Virus record (IMG/VR): IMGVR_UViG_3300009008_000008
Span: 1 to 64,000 of that record
From: a virus
Reading direction: 5' to 3' (one strand)
Length of the DNA: 64,000 bases
Every line of letters starts with the position of its first letter. The first letter of the stretch is position 1. Made by a program: the position numbers and the translations under genes. Shown here in pieces: positions 50,379 to 59,382 of this stretch. A model generated the notes under the pieces. The model made no database searches. It was given only the letters and a program-made list of their open reading frames with translations, and was not told the DNA's origin.

Positions 50379-53300
50379 TTATTCGTTGCCTCCTGAGTCT
50401 TGTTTGGTAACCTTGAGTTGTTTATACTCTTCCTTCACTTGGTCGAGGTTACGAATATCATAACCTGCATCTACCATCTCCTTTACCTTGTCCTTGGCAT
50501 CGTTCTTGGACTTGGCGAAGTAGAACCACTCTCCATTGGAACGCTCCCACTTGACTCCCGGTACCTTGGCTTTCTGCCTCAGCGTCTTGGAAGCAGGTTG
50601 GGTGGGAATCGTAGCACAGATAAAGAGCTGGCCGTCTTGGATAACCGGGTACGGCCGCAGTATGGTTGGTTTTCCAACAGGGCGGAACCGCATACGGAAG
50701 AAGTTCTTGATATCCATCTGAGTGGCTTTAGGTACGTTCAACAGGCGTCCTTTGCCTTGGTCAAATGCCTGTTGAAGGCGACGAAGGGTACGGACGAAAC
50801 TGCTCCGCATTTCGTAACCCTCGACTAAGGCATCCACCATAAGCGCCATCTTTTGCTTGTTCGGGATATAGGCAAAAGCGTAAGCCGGGATCAGATGGAA
50901 CCCAAGATCCTGCATCTCACTTGCAGGCGGAGCATCAGGGTCGTCGTCATCAACGGTCACACAAATGATGTTGTTGGCGACCGTCAAGAACGCCTCAAAG
51001 CCATTACCTGCCTGCTTGTCACCTGTTGGAACAGGCTTCCGAACTTGGTCCCCACTTGGGCCCACCGGCTGTTCATCCTGGTCTTCGACTACCTCTGTGG
51101 GATCAACATCCATGCGGGGTTCTTCTTCGGCAGGAGGCTCTTCTTCCATCTGTTGTTGGGCATCATCCATGAGATCTTCAACATGGTCTTCTGCCTGCTT
51201 CTTAAGCTGGTCTTTATGGTCCTCGGCTTGTTTCTGTTCTTCCTCCTCATTGGTGGGCTCCTGTTCAACCTTAAGTTCCTTGATACCCTCACCTTCCGGC
51301 TGTTCGTCTGTAGGTGGAAGTCCTTCGTCCACCGGAGCCTCTGGAGTCTCCTCTGGTCCCATCTCTTGCGTTTGTTTCATAACCCGACGTAGGCGCCTAC
51401 GTTCACGCCGCAATTCCTTTTCCAGTTCCTCGTTACCTTCTTGTACAGCCTGCTTGATCTTGACGGCAGTTTGTTTAATCTCCATCTGGAGTTCTTCAAC
51501 CGTACGCCCGTCAGGCACCAAAGCACGCCGACGTTTTTGTTGACGTGAGGCTTTACCCGCTTTGGTCGCCGGGGCATTGGTTTTGTCACGCTGGACCTGA
51601 GCGTCAGAGCCAGTGTCTGGAACATTAACGGGCTCACCAACATCAATAACCCCTACCGTGGGTAAGCCTAGCAAACCAACCAGACGTTCTTGGACCGGAG
51701 CGGTATCCTCAGACTGGATGATAAAACTCCGCATCTTGAAAGCCGACACTGTTTGACCACTTGCCAGCTTGACCCTGATCTTGTTCTTAGTACCCCCAAC
51801 AATAACACCATCCCCGAACTCTGTGTGGACACGGGCATTCACCGGGGTGAAATCATCCAACTCTTGCCCGTTGTCCTCCGCATAGTTGGCAAACGTCGAT
51901 ACCCCGAGTTCGTCCATGTATGGCAACACCTGCCCGTCAATGTAGGGCACACCTACCATATACTGAGAACCCTCGAGGTCTGGGGCCGTAGCCACCAACC
52001 TTGGCTTTTTGTGGTGCTTGGGGTTGTTCTTATAGTTCTGGAAGTCCTTATGCTCTGCCTCCTTGTATGTGTGGAAGCCTTCCAGATACTGAGACAGGTT
52101 GGTCTCGAAATCGTTCTTCTCAGTGATCGAATCCAGTGTCATCGACACCAGTGGAAGGTTCGGTACTCCATCGTACAGCGGGTTACCTTGCTCATCGAAA
52201 CGAACCTTGGCCAACATTTTGGAGATCAAGCGGCTGATCTTGGTGACATCAATGGATTGGTCACAAATCACCCAGTCAAAGTACACTTTGTCACGCTCGG
52301 CAAACTGCCCTTTCGGATCCGGCCGGAAGATACGCGACTCTGCCTGGTCCAACGCTCCGGGGCTCCACACCGACTCAACCCTAATCAACCGACTCGCCAT
52401 TTGGAGGTTGAGGCCTTCCTCCAGAGACTTGCCCACACCGATCAGGATCTGGATACGGTCATCCTTCATGAACTGGGCGACATGCTTGGCTTTCTCCGAA
52501 GCATGGTACCGAAGGGCCCGGCTCTGCAAGTCAGGAGGCAGGCCCTCGTACATGGCATCTGCTGATCGGTTGTAACCGCAGAACACCAGAATCTTGCCCG
52601 GGATACCCTGGCTGATGTGCTGGTTGCACAGCTTCGTAACCTGCATGGCTTTGGGGCTGACCTGGTCTGCGGGGTCCTTCAGGAGGGCTTCACCATCGTG
52701 GTCCATCGCAGGCGCCGACAGGAACTTTTCCATCCGTTGCATGTAGGGCCGTAGCAAAAACTCGATGTTCTCAGCTTCTACTTCATCACCAGACCTCAAC
52801 TTGGACAAGAGGTCTTCGTTTTGGGCGATGAGCTCCAACGTCTGCTTGAGGATCGAATCGTAGACCGTCCGTTGGTTGGGCCTCATCTTGACAAAGTGGA
52901 AGTTCTCCACACGCTTTGGCAGGAGAGCCGCCCATTCCTTCCTCTTAATGGTAACAAGGTTGGAAAACTGGCCTACTCGTTGGGCGATCTTCCGCTCAGC
53001 GTCAGGCTTCCAGCTCAAGACCTTTCCACCACGCCAATCCGAGGCATAGGCTTCGATGAACTTTTTCCTATTGCCAAAGGTAGCGGGGTCGATCATGTTA
53101 AACTGACCGACAATATCCGTCATCTGGTCAGTAACAAAGGTACCAGTTGCCAGCCTACGATAAGGGATATCTGCCGCTAGCCGTTGAGTAACCTGGCTAC
53201 GAGTGGACGCTGGGTTCTTGACATTGTGGCTTTCATCCAGCGCGATGTAGTCGAACCCAAAGGACCGCAGCATCTCGCTGTTGTCACCAATCTTAATCGG

Positions 53301-55784
53301 TTCTGGACCGTAGGACTCTTCGCGGACACGACCCTTGATGAAGTCGTAGTCAGATACCACGATGGTATTCCGAGGTGCCTGTTCCAGGACTTTCTGGAGG
53401 CCTTCCTCTCCATATTGACGGAAAGTCTGGGTGGTGATTGGGATCATGTTCATCTTCCCTTTGAACAGGAAGACGCCATCCTCAATGTAGTTCCGCACCA
53501 AGTACCCAGGACACAAGATAATACCTCGCGTTACCTTGCCAGCCTGGACCAACCGAATCAGGTCCGTCAAGATCAAAATCGTTTTTCCGCCCCCCGGCGA
53601 CACATCCAGGATCGCAAACTGCGGATCCTGCACAAGATAGTTCTGGGTCTTCATCTGATGAGGCAGGAACGAAAACCCTTCGACATAAGGGAGAGCCGTA
53701 GGCTCTGCGTTGGGGTCGATCTGTGGATCGATGTAGGGTTGGCGCCTCTTGAGGTCAGCAGCAACCACCTGGTCATACTTGGAAGCGTACTTGGCAATAC
53801 ACAGGAGTTGGGCAACCTCTTTCATACCGTTTAGTACCGAACGCCCTGAGAGGGCCGCTGTCGGGTCCCCCTCAACCAACTTCCAAGCGGCTTCGACCAT
53901 ACGCCCGAGGGGACGGAGGGCCGGGACAGGGCTGTTGGAGGACACCAGGTGGAGTTTCCAGTCATCCATGGACGAATGTTGTTCCACCCATTCAGGCACA
54001 TCAGCGGGGTTGGCAGACCGATCGTAGTCGTAGTAGGTCTTCAGATCGCGGACTGCGGAGTGTACTTTCCTGACGATCTCCCCTGGCGACATGTCAAAAT
54101 AACCTCCTAGGATGTTGCGGAGACCCCAAGGTACACTGTACTTGTCGTCAGGGCTGTACTTTTCTGCCTGGGCAGGGTTCAGCAAAGACAAGAGTTCATC
54201 CGACTGACCAACGGGACCATCACCCATGAAAGAGTTAAGGTCGGTACCTCCGTCAGTCAAACGGTTGGCGGCGCGGCCGAGGTTCTCTAAGAGTTCTTCT
54301 TCCTCGTTATATCCAAACAACGGACGCTCCAACAAAGAAGCAATCGCGGTAGACTGGCCACTGGCAAAGCCTTCCAGGCTCCAGATTTTGAGAGCCGCAC
54401 TCGTATCAGTGTAAGCAAGCCGGTTGTTTACCCAGTCTGTGTACACCAACATATTGGCGGGGAGTTTCTTTGGCTTGACGGGTTCTTCACCTTCATCCAC
54501 AGATACTCGACGGCGCCGACCAGATGGTTGTTTGACATCCTGGAAGGTGACTTCTTCCCCACCATGTTGGGAAGCAAAATCTTTCACTTCCTGGTCATAG
54601 GCGTCAACGTTATCAGATGTTGGAATCCAAACCAAATCCCCTTGGAAGGTGATGGACAGACCATCCTCGTTAACACGAGGCTTCACATCACCCTGCACAT
54701 CGCTGTTAGAGTCACGGATGTTGCGGATGGGGTTCATCCGCGGTTGCCACTTTTCACCCTTCTTGAACAACCCTTGGATCCATTGTTGACTCCACAAGAG
54801 CATGTCACTGGCTTCTGCCTGGGCAAAGGGCGTTTGGATTATGTACTCCGCGTACTCAGCAGGAACGTGCAACACCATTGATGTAAAGAAGTCCCGAGAG
54901 TTCAATGCCTGTGCGGCGAATCCAATTGGATTGGCGGCGTCTTTGATGCTGGTCAGTGGACTCTCTTTGTTGATGTCGGACTCATTGTATAGACCGCCAC
55001 CATACCCCAAATCCTTGGCATCCAACGGAGGTGACATGAGGCGGATCATCTTGACGTATTTTTTGAACAACGCCAGAGAGTCCTTGGAAACCGCCAAATC
55101 AGAATGGGTGGGGTCGAACCAAGGGCTTGTCTCAACAGCATCAGACGCCCTGTAGGTGTGATCGACTGCTTGGGATATGTCGAAGAGGGCAGGACCTGGG
55201 AATTTATTCAACGCCTCAATCATTTGTTGTTTAAGTGCGTTGGCCTCTGGGTTGTTGTCACCCCAAGGCATATAGGTATCAACACTGCGTGCGATGCTGG
55301 AGAAATCAAAAGCGGCCCCAATGGTACCACCAAGAGGGATCGTAAGGAGGAAACCATCATCGGCTTTTTTGACACGAATCTGGTTGGTTTTCTCTGCAAT
55401 GGCTGCATGAGAGGCATCAGAAATTGCTAACCTTGGGTTCGGCTCCTTGGGCTCGTCCCGCTGTACCTGGAGGTTATCCATAAAATGAGTAATGAATTCG
55501 TTCTGGGCCCCACTTACTGCCAGCCGAACAAACTCCCCAAACTTATGCAGGACAGGCTTCAAAAAAGCCTTCTTGAAAGACTTGGGCTCAGGCACTGCCG
55601 CCTGGAGTTGGCTGCGAACGCCTGCTTCTTCCAAATAATGGAAGGGTTTGACCTTGGACACCAATGGAACCGGGCGTTGCCAGCTGGAACGTGTGTTAAC
55701 ACGCCCGGTCACGCCGTTACGGCGTTGTACCTTCAGGCCCTTTATGACTTTACGGTTCGGGATCCTTAGTTTCAGTCGTCGCAT
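50379..55784 (-). CDS. giant SNF2-like SF2 helicase, 1801 aa
   Basis: The motor is in the middle: Walker A VSPGGGKTILIL (near residue 728), DESHNVKNP (near 850), TGTFVTDQM, a second RecA domain with ILVFCGYNRS and motif VI QAESRIFRP (near 1146). This order is SNF2/Rad54-like. Before it lie some 700 residues of unknown fold with a basic start, and after it a strand-rich part, a basic coiled coil and a strongly acidic coiled coil (residues 1430-1560), then a globular end. The size suggests a virion protein injected with the DNA or a fork remodeller. The N-terminus (RRLKLRIPNRKV) is very basic. Confidence 0.85.
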   Translation of the reverse strand: MRRLKLRIPNRKVIKGLKVQRRNGVTGRVNTRSSWQRPVPLVSKVKPFHYLEEAGVRSQLQAAVPEPKSFKKAFLKPVLHKFGEFVRLAVSGAQNEFITHFMDNLQVQRDEPKEPNPRLAISDASHAAIAEKTNQIRVKKADDGFLLTIPLGGTIGAAFDFSSIARSVDTYMPWGDNNPEANALKQQMIEALNKFPGPALFDISQAVDHTYRASDAVETSPWFDPTHSDLAVSKDSLALFKKYVKMIRLMSPPLDAKDLGYGGGLYNESDINKESPLTSIKDAANPIGFAAQALNSRDFFTSMVLHVPAEYAEYIIQTPFAQAEASDMLLWSQQWIQGLFKKGEKWQPRMNPIRNIRDSNSDVQGDVKPRVNEDGLSITFQGDLVWIPTSDNVDAYDQEVKDFASQHGGEEVTFQDVKQPSGRRRRVSVDEGEEPVKPKKLPANMLVYTDWVNNRLAYTDTSAALKIWSLEGFASGQSTAIASLLERPLFGYNEEEELLENLGRAANRLTDGGTDLNSFMGDGPVGQSDELLSLLNPAQAEKYSPDDKYSVPWGLRNILGGYFDMSPGEIVRKVHSAVRDLKTYYDYDRSANPADVPEWVEQHSSMDDWKLHLVSSNSPVPALRPLGRMVEAAWKLVEGDPTAALSGRSVLNGMKEVAQLLCIAKYASKYDQVVAADLKRRQPYIDPQIDPNAEPTALPYVEGFSFLPHQMKTQNYLVQDPQFAILDVSPGGGKTILILTDLIRLVQAGKVTRGIILCPGYLVRNYIEDGVFLFKGKMNMIPITTQTFRQYGEEGLQKVLEQAPRNTIVVSDYDFIKGRVREESYGPEPIKIGDNSEMLRSFGFDYIALDESHNVKNPASTRSQVTQRLAADIPYRRLATGTFVTDQMTDIVGQFNMIDPATFGNRKKFIEAYASDWRGGKVLSWKPDAERKIAQRVGQFSNLVTIKRKEWAALLPKRVENFHFVKMRPNQRTVYDSILKQTLELIAQNEDLLSKLRSGDEVEAENIEFLLRPYMQRMEKFLSAPAMDHDGEALLKDPADQVSPKAMQVTKLCNQHISQGIPGKILVFCGYNRSADAMYEGLPPDLQSRALRYHASEKAKHVAQFMKDDRIQILIGVGKSLEEGLNLQMASRLIRVESVWSPGALDQAESRIFRPDPKGQFAERDKVYFDWVICDQSIDVTKISRLISKMLAKVRFDEQGNPLYDGVPNLPLVSMTLDSITEKNDFETNLSQYLEGFHTYKEAEHKDFQNYKNNPKHHKKPRLVATAPDLEGSQYMVGVPYIDGQVLPYMDELGVSTFANYAEDNGQELDDFTPVNARVHTEFGDGVIVGGTKNKIRVKLASGQTVSAFKMRSFIIQSEDTAPVQERLVGLLGLPTVGVIDVGEPVNVPDTGSDAQVQRDKTNAPATKAGKASRQQKRRRALVPDGRTVEELQMEIKQTAVKIKQAVQEGNEELEKELRRERRRLRRVMKQTQEMGPEETPEAPVDEGLPPTDEQPEGEGIKELKVEQEPTNEEEEQKQAEDHKDQLKKQAEDHVEDLMDDAQQQMEEEPPAEEEPRMDVDPTEVVEDQDEQPVGPSGDQVRKPVPTGDKQAGNGFEAFLTVANNIICVTVDDDDPDAPPASEMQDLGFHLIPAYAFAYIPNKQKMALMVDALVEGYEMRSSFVRTLRRLQQAFDQGKGRLLNVPKATQMDIKNFFRMRFRPVGKPTILRPYPVIQDGQLFICATIPTQPASKTLRQKAKVPGVKWERSNGEWFYFAKSKNDAKDKVKEMVDAGYDIRNLDQVKEEYKQLKVTKQDSGGNE

Positions 55785-55805
55785 GTCACTTGTCCTCTAT
55801 TATGC

Positions 55806-56240
55806 TTATTCAGCCGCCCGTTCCCAGACACGGTAGGCGCCGGATGGACCAAAATGGTTCAGGAGTGCTTCTGCCAATTGCCGTGCAAATGTTCGGTCTT
55901 CTTGTTGTTGGAAAAAATCTTGGTTATACATACGGGTGGCCCGTTCAAACCCAGCAGGCTGGCCCATGTCTTTTAGGTCGGAAACAATACGACCAATGGT
56001 ACGATCACGCTCTTCATCGGTAAACGACACCAATTGCATGTACTTGGCGTGTAACTTATCGTATGCCTCTGACAAAGAGTCCATTTGTTGGTTCAGGCGG
56101 GCATTGCGGGCATCCACCTGGTCCTCTGTCATGCCAGGGTCATACCCCTGTTTGAGGTCCTGCCGCAGTTCTGCCAACTCTTTGCCCATCTCATGGACTG
56201 GCTGTTGGAGGCCGATGATCCTAAGGGACTTTATGGTCAT
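55806..56240 (-). CDS. coiled-coil hypothetical protein, 144 aa
   Basis: Helical and charged, with a long coiled stretch (residues 20-80) and a shorter helical end. AACAGGAGC precedes the ATG. It is the first gene behind the candidate promoter at 56269-56277. Confidence 0.6.
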   Translation of the reverse strand: MTIKSLRIIGLQQPVHEMGKELAELRQDLKQGYDPGMTEDQVDARNARLNQQMDSLSEAYDKLHAKYMQLVSFTDEERDRTIGRIVSDLKDMGQPAGFERATRMYNQDFFQQQEDRTFARQLAEALLNHFGPSGAYRVWERAAE

Positions 56241-56268
56241 TTCTCATGCTCCTGTTCTACCGTGAATT

Positions 56269-56277
56269 TATTTACAG
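56269..56277 (-). promoter_or_regulatory. CTGTAAATA motif beside a stem-loop
   Basis: The motif lies one base after a 9-bp stem-loop on the - strand and 29 bp before the ATG of the coiled-coil gene, in the same orientation as that gene. Confidence 0.45.
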
Positions 56278-56278
56278 T

Positions 56279-56307
56279 AGAACCATATGAAATTAGCGTA
56301 TGGTTCT
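56279..56307 (-). terminator. stem-loop with 9-bp stem, possible terminator
   Basis: AGAACCATA pairs perfectly with TATGGTTCT around an 11-nt loop. It lies just behind the end of the 246-aa gene. There is no T-run after it, so termination may need a factor; it may equally mark an operator. Confidence 0.45.
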
Positions 56308-56313
56308 TGTGGT

Positions 56314-57054
56314 TCAGAATAAACTCTTGGGGTTTTTGAGGGTCTTGAAGCGGTTCGCCCTCACAACTGGCAACCAAAGGCGCCGTTCAACAAAGGATAG
56401 GAACTGCTTCTTTGACACTACCCCATTACCCCTTACCCGAATAACCGGGTCCTGGTGGACCTCCACGGTGTAGGACAGGGTTGGACGACGATTGAGCTGT
56501 ACACGTACCCCAGGGCAGACCTGACGCTGGAGGGACCCTCCCCTGGGCATTGTGAACCCATGACCAGATAACTGTTTCACCAGGTCCCCGTACGCCGATA
56601 GAGTAGGGACCTTCAATTCGGCAGAGCTGGTGATCAGGAACCCAGAGTTTCGTTGAGCAACCAACCGATGAGGTTTCATCAAGCGAGCCGTTGACAGGAG
56701 CCCTGTTTTATCCAGAGCCGCCACCAGTTTACGCCGACCGTTGCCAAGGTAGTTCTCAATACGTTTGTTGGCCGATGCCCCTGAGGTATCCTGAACAGCC
56801 ACCACATTGGCGTTCCGTGCCCGTTTCATGAACTCGGAGAGCGCCATCCGCCATTGGCTTTCGGGTGTTCCCAGGGCCCCCATCATCCCCAAGAACTCCT
56901 TGGACGCCATCATCTTGTCCCAGATTTTCCGGGCATCAGGGTTAAACCGTGGAGGATAAGCAGATTTGGTAGGACGTTTACCATGGTGGCGTGCTGCTAC
57001 CCCAAGAGACTGGAGGTTAACCGAACCCTCCTCAATGTGTGTAAGTTCTTTCAT
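56314..57054 (-). CDS. hypothetical protein, 246 aa
   Basis: A basic protein with helical N-terminal half (WDKMMASKEFLGMMG region) and a strand-rich C-terminal half. I do not recognise it. It follows a small 40-codon gene. Confidence 0.6.
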   Translation of the reverse strand: MKELTHIEEGSVNLQSLGVAARHHGKRPTKSAYPPRFNPDARKIWDKMMASKEFLGMMGALGTPESQWRMALSEFMKRARNANVVAVQDTSGASANKRIENYLGNGRRKLVAALDKTGLLSTARLMKPHRLVAQRNSGFLITSSAELKVPTLSAYGDLVKQLSGHGFTMPRGGSLQRQVCPGVRVQLNRRPTLSYTVEVHQDPVIRVRGNGVVSKKQFLSFVERRLWLPVVRANRFKTLKNPKSLF

Positions 57055-57061
57055 AGGGCCC

Positions 57062-57184
57062 TCACTTAATACCTGTCATGTCTACGAGGTCCCAGATGGT
57101 TTGGACCTGTTGAGTGGTAAAAGAATAATTTGGTATATCTTTGGCAGCCCATTCCCTTAAGGAGGTTCCTAATTCCAGGGACAT
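57062..57184 (-). CDS. small protein, 40 aa
   Basis: GAGGTGGC precedes the ATG, and the stop is 7 bp before the next ATG. The protein has a helical core (LREWAAKDIPNYSFTTQQV). It is too small for reliable family assignment. Confidence 0.55.
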   Translation of the reverse strand: MSLELGTSLREWAAKDIPNYSFTTQQVQTIWDLVDMTGIK

Positions 57185-57190
57185 GCCACC

Positions 57191-57586
57191 TCAGTCTGCA
57201 ACCATGTCCACCAAATCCACATCTTGCATCCTGTCGTCCGCTCCATGGGCCTCGGGGTGGTGTAAGTTCATCCGCACATGGTGCTCAGAAGCACGATGAG
57301 TCCAGGCTTCAATCCCAGGAGGGTACTCATAAGGTGTAGGGGTGTCCTTGTGCTTATACCACCAGGAAATGAAGATGTAGGGCACCCGCTCTTGAGGGCC
57401 ATACTTGGTACGATCATGGCCCTTCAGACGCTGCTTGAACAACGTAAGGTCCTCTGGATCAGCAAAGAACCTGAACAAAGAGGTGCCAGCCCGTTGTACT
57501 AACTTAATGTGTCGGGCCGTCCGATGCTCAAACCACCGCTCCATCTCTGCGGTGTATGTAGGAACCTTTACCGCCAACTCCTTCAC
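57191..57586 (-). CDS. DUF5662-like protein
   Basis: Residues 16-115 have the pattern of DUF5662: EHRTARHIKLVQR, KGHDRTKYG near 55, and a closing HHVRMNLHHPEAH. The many paired histidines and aspartates suggest an HD-like metal site. The function is unknown. A GTG start overlaps the HNH gene stop. Confidence 0.7.
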   Translation of the reverse strand: MKELAVKVPTYTAEMERWFEHRTARHIKLVQRAGTSLFRFFADPEDLTLFKQRLKGHDRTKYGPQERVPYIFISWWYKHKDTPTPYEYPPGIEAWTHRASEHHVRMNLHHPEAHGADDRMQDVDLVDMVAD

Positions 57587-57864
57587 CGTGAGCCTCTCAT
57601 GTGTTTGTGTTTACGGACGTGGCACCGATCACACACGGCCATCAAGTTACTCATGGAATCGGAACCTCCCCTAGACTTTGGGCGAATATGGTGGGCTTCT
57701 AACTTCCCACCTCGCGCCTTACGGGCTGACGCGGTCTCACCACATGACCGACAAGTGTGGTTATCTCGTTCACGAACACGGGCTGATAACTGGGCCCACT
57801 GGGACCCATACCCAGGACGTTGGATACGGGTCACCCCACCGGATTTACGATAAAAGCGTGTCAT
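57583..57864 (-). CDS. HNH endonuclease
   Basis: The HNH core is clear: CRSCGET, then LEAHHIRPKSRGG, NLMAVCDRCHVRKH. Basic ends fit DNA binding. I begin it at 57864 (MTRFYRK) because the longer GTG frame has no ribosome site. As a free-standing nuclease it may be a homing element or may act in packaging, but it is far from terL. Confidence 0.85.
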   Translation of the reverse strand: MTRFYRKSGGVTRIQRPGYGSQWAQLSARVRERDNHTCRSCGETASARKARGGKLEAHHIRPKSRGGSDSMSNLMAVCDRCHVRKHKHMRGSR

Positions 57865-57910
57865 CCTTGTAACCACCAAGGTAGGCACCCGAGGTATCCA
57901 TCCATACCGT

Positions 57911-58558
57911 TTACTCCATTGATTCGACCATCTTTTCCTTTATGTGCCCTCGCTGTGACTCAATGTATCGAGCAATCGTACCGGCACTCTCACGCGCCAA
58001 ATTGTTCAATTGAGGATGCCTGTGCTCTGGCACATAGGTTTCCAATGATCTCTTGAGATTGTGTAAGCTATCAATCACCACCTGCGCGATACCGATAAAG
58101 GCGGGATCGATTATTTCCGATGACAGTTGCAGAGCCAGTTGCCTACCATCCCTCTCTGCCTGCATGTCTGCAATTAGCTCCCTTGCTTGGGAAACCAGAC
58201 TGTTTAAGGCATAGGCAGCCCTCTCTGAACCCTCCTGCCTGTACTTGTCTTCTGCTATGGGTATCAGGTCCATCAGGGACTTCAACATAGTACGCTGAAA
58301 CCGATTGACCGCGCTCTCTGTCTGCTGGTCTTCCAGTAGGGATGCGATTTCTGTTACGTCATCCTTAAACAAAGAACGCAGGTTCTTCAAACGACGTGCT
58401 TGTTGACGCTGTTTCTTGGTCAAGCCGCTAGACGGGGGCCTCCCCTCTTTATGAGAGGAAGAGACCTTGCCCGCCCGCGATTTTTTTAACCGCTGCGACT
58501 TAACATGTGATACAGCCACATCCCGACGTTGGGCATATTGCTTACCCCTGACTGTCAT
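57911..58558 (-). CDS. hypothetical protein with basic N-terminus, 215 aa
   Basis: The first 60 residues are lysine- and arginine-rich and probably bind nucleic acid; the rest is a helical bundle. GGAGGGAGCC is a strong ribosome site. The 160 bp upstream hold no convincing gene or terminator (a weak 31-codon frame at 58618-58713 only). Confidence 0.6.
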   Translation of the reverse strand: MTVRGKQYAQRRDVAVSHVKSQRLKKSRAGKVSSSHKEGRPPSSGLTKKQRQQARRLKNLRSLFKDDVTEIASLLEDQQTESAVNRFQRTMLKSLMDLIPIAEDKYRQEGSERAAYALNSLVSQARELIADMQAERDGRQLALQLSSEIIDPAFIGIAQVVIDSLHNLKRSLETYVPEHRHPQLNNLARESAGTIARYIESQRGHIKEKMVESME

Positions 58559-58720
58559 TAGGCTCCCTCCAGTTAATATTCAGGATGTGTTGGACCCTTA
58601 CCAATCAGAGAGATAGTTTATGCCCGTGTCCTGACGGCCACAACTACACTGGTACCCGGAAACAGGTAACCCACACGAAATCCCATTGTTACAAACCCAG
58701 TCTCAAATCTCATAAATAAT

Positions 58721-59083
58721 TTACATTGGTCCCACATAGATGGTCTTTGAGTGCGGAGACAGCACGATACCGTTGTATTCCCCGGACTTCCCAAAGGTTG
58801 GCGGAACAATATAATATTCTGGACCATTCCCCATATTAACATCCGGGAAGTCCGTGTCCTCGTCAGGAGTGGGTTTCCACTTGGCGGCCCTCATCGCCTT
58901 TTTGAGAGCACCCTCACCAGCAAAACGTAGGAGCTTGTAGGTATCCATAGTACCGGTAACCTTGGGCCCGATCTTGAAACCATTGGCCACCAGTTGTTCC
59001 ACCATCACCTCGTAAGGTTCGCCCCAAGGTTCATCCTCGGCTGTTTCTTTAAGACGAGCCAGTGCCTGTTGGTGGGTGTTCAT
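58721..59083 (-). CDS. hypothetical protein with MNTHQQALARL start, 120 aa
   Basis: GGAG five bases before the ATG at 59083 sets the start. The N-terminal MNTHQQALARLKE recurs at the start of two other small frames in this region (60335 and 60625). A strand-rich, GKSGEYNG-containing end follows. The role is unknown. Confidence 0.6.
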   Translation of the reverse strand: MNTHQQALARLKETAEDEPWGEPYEVMVEQLVANGFKIGPKVTGTMDTYKLLRFAGEGALKKAMRAAKWKPTPDEDTDFPDVNMGNGPEYYIVPPTFGKSGEYNGIVLSPHSKTIYVGPM

Positions 59084-59085
59084 GG

Positions 59086-59382
59086 TCACTCCATCTTGAA
59101 AAGTTTTTGAAAGTTGGCTACTTCCAGTATTCTACGGACGCCAGGACGTGCGTGACGTAATACTACACGCTTGGGTCCTAGCTTTTCGTTGGCTATTAAC
59201 AGAATACCAAGGGCAGCACTATCAATGTACCTGGCATGTCTTAGGTCAACCACAAGATTCTGGTCGGGTTTAACCTGGTCCATAGCCTTCCGAAACATAC
59301 CATGACATTCAAATTGGAAGGTACTGGGTGGTACAAACACCACTTCCTTACTATCCGAGTGTATTTTGCACTCCTGTTCCAC
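59086..59382 (-). CDS. STAS-domain protein (anti-anti-sigma-like)
   Basis: LVVDLRHARYIDSAALGILL (S55 in DSAALG) and a closing VLRHARPGVRRILEVANF helix give a STAS domain of the SpoIIAA/RsbV type. In those proteins the serine is phosphorylated by an anti-sigma kinase; unphosphorylated protein frees a sigma factor. A GTG start overlaps the previous stop. No partner kinase or anti-sigma is seen. It could sequester a host anti-sigma factor or bind a host STAS partner. Confidence 0.8.
   Translation of the reverse strand: MEQECKIHSDSKEVVFVPPSTFQFECHGMFRKAMDQVKPDQNLVVDLRHARYIDSAALGILLIANEKLGPKRVVLRHARPGVRRILEVANFQKLFKME

Noticed and set aside
58618-58713. 31-codon frame in the 160-bp gap
   Set aside because: No ribosome site and no coupling to a neighbour.
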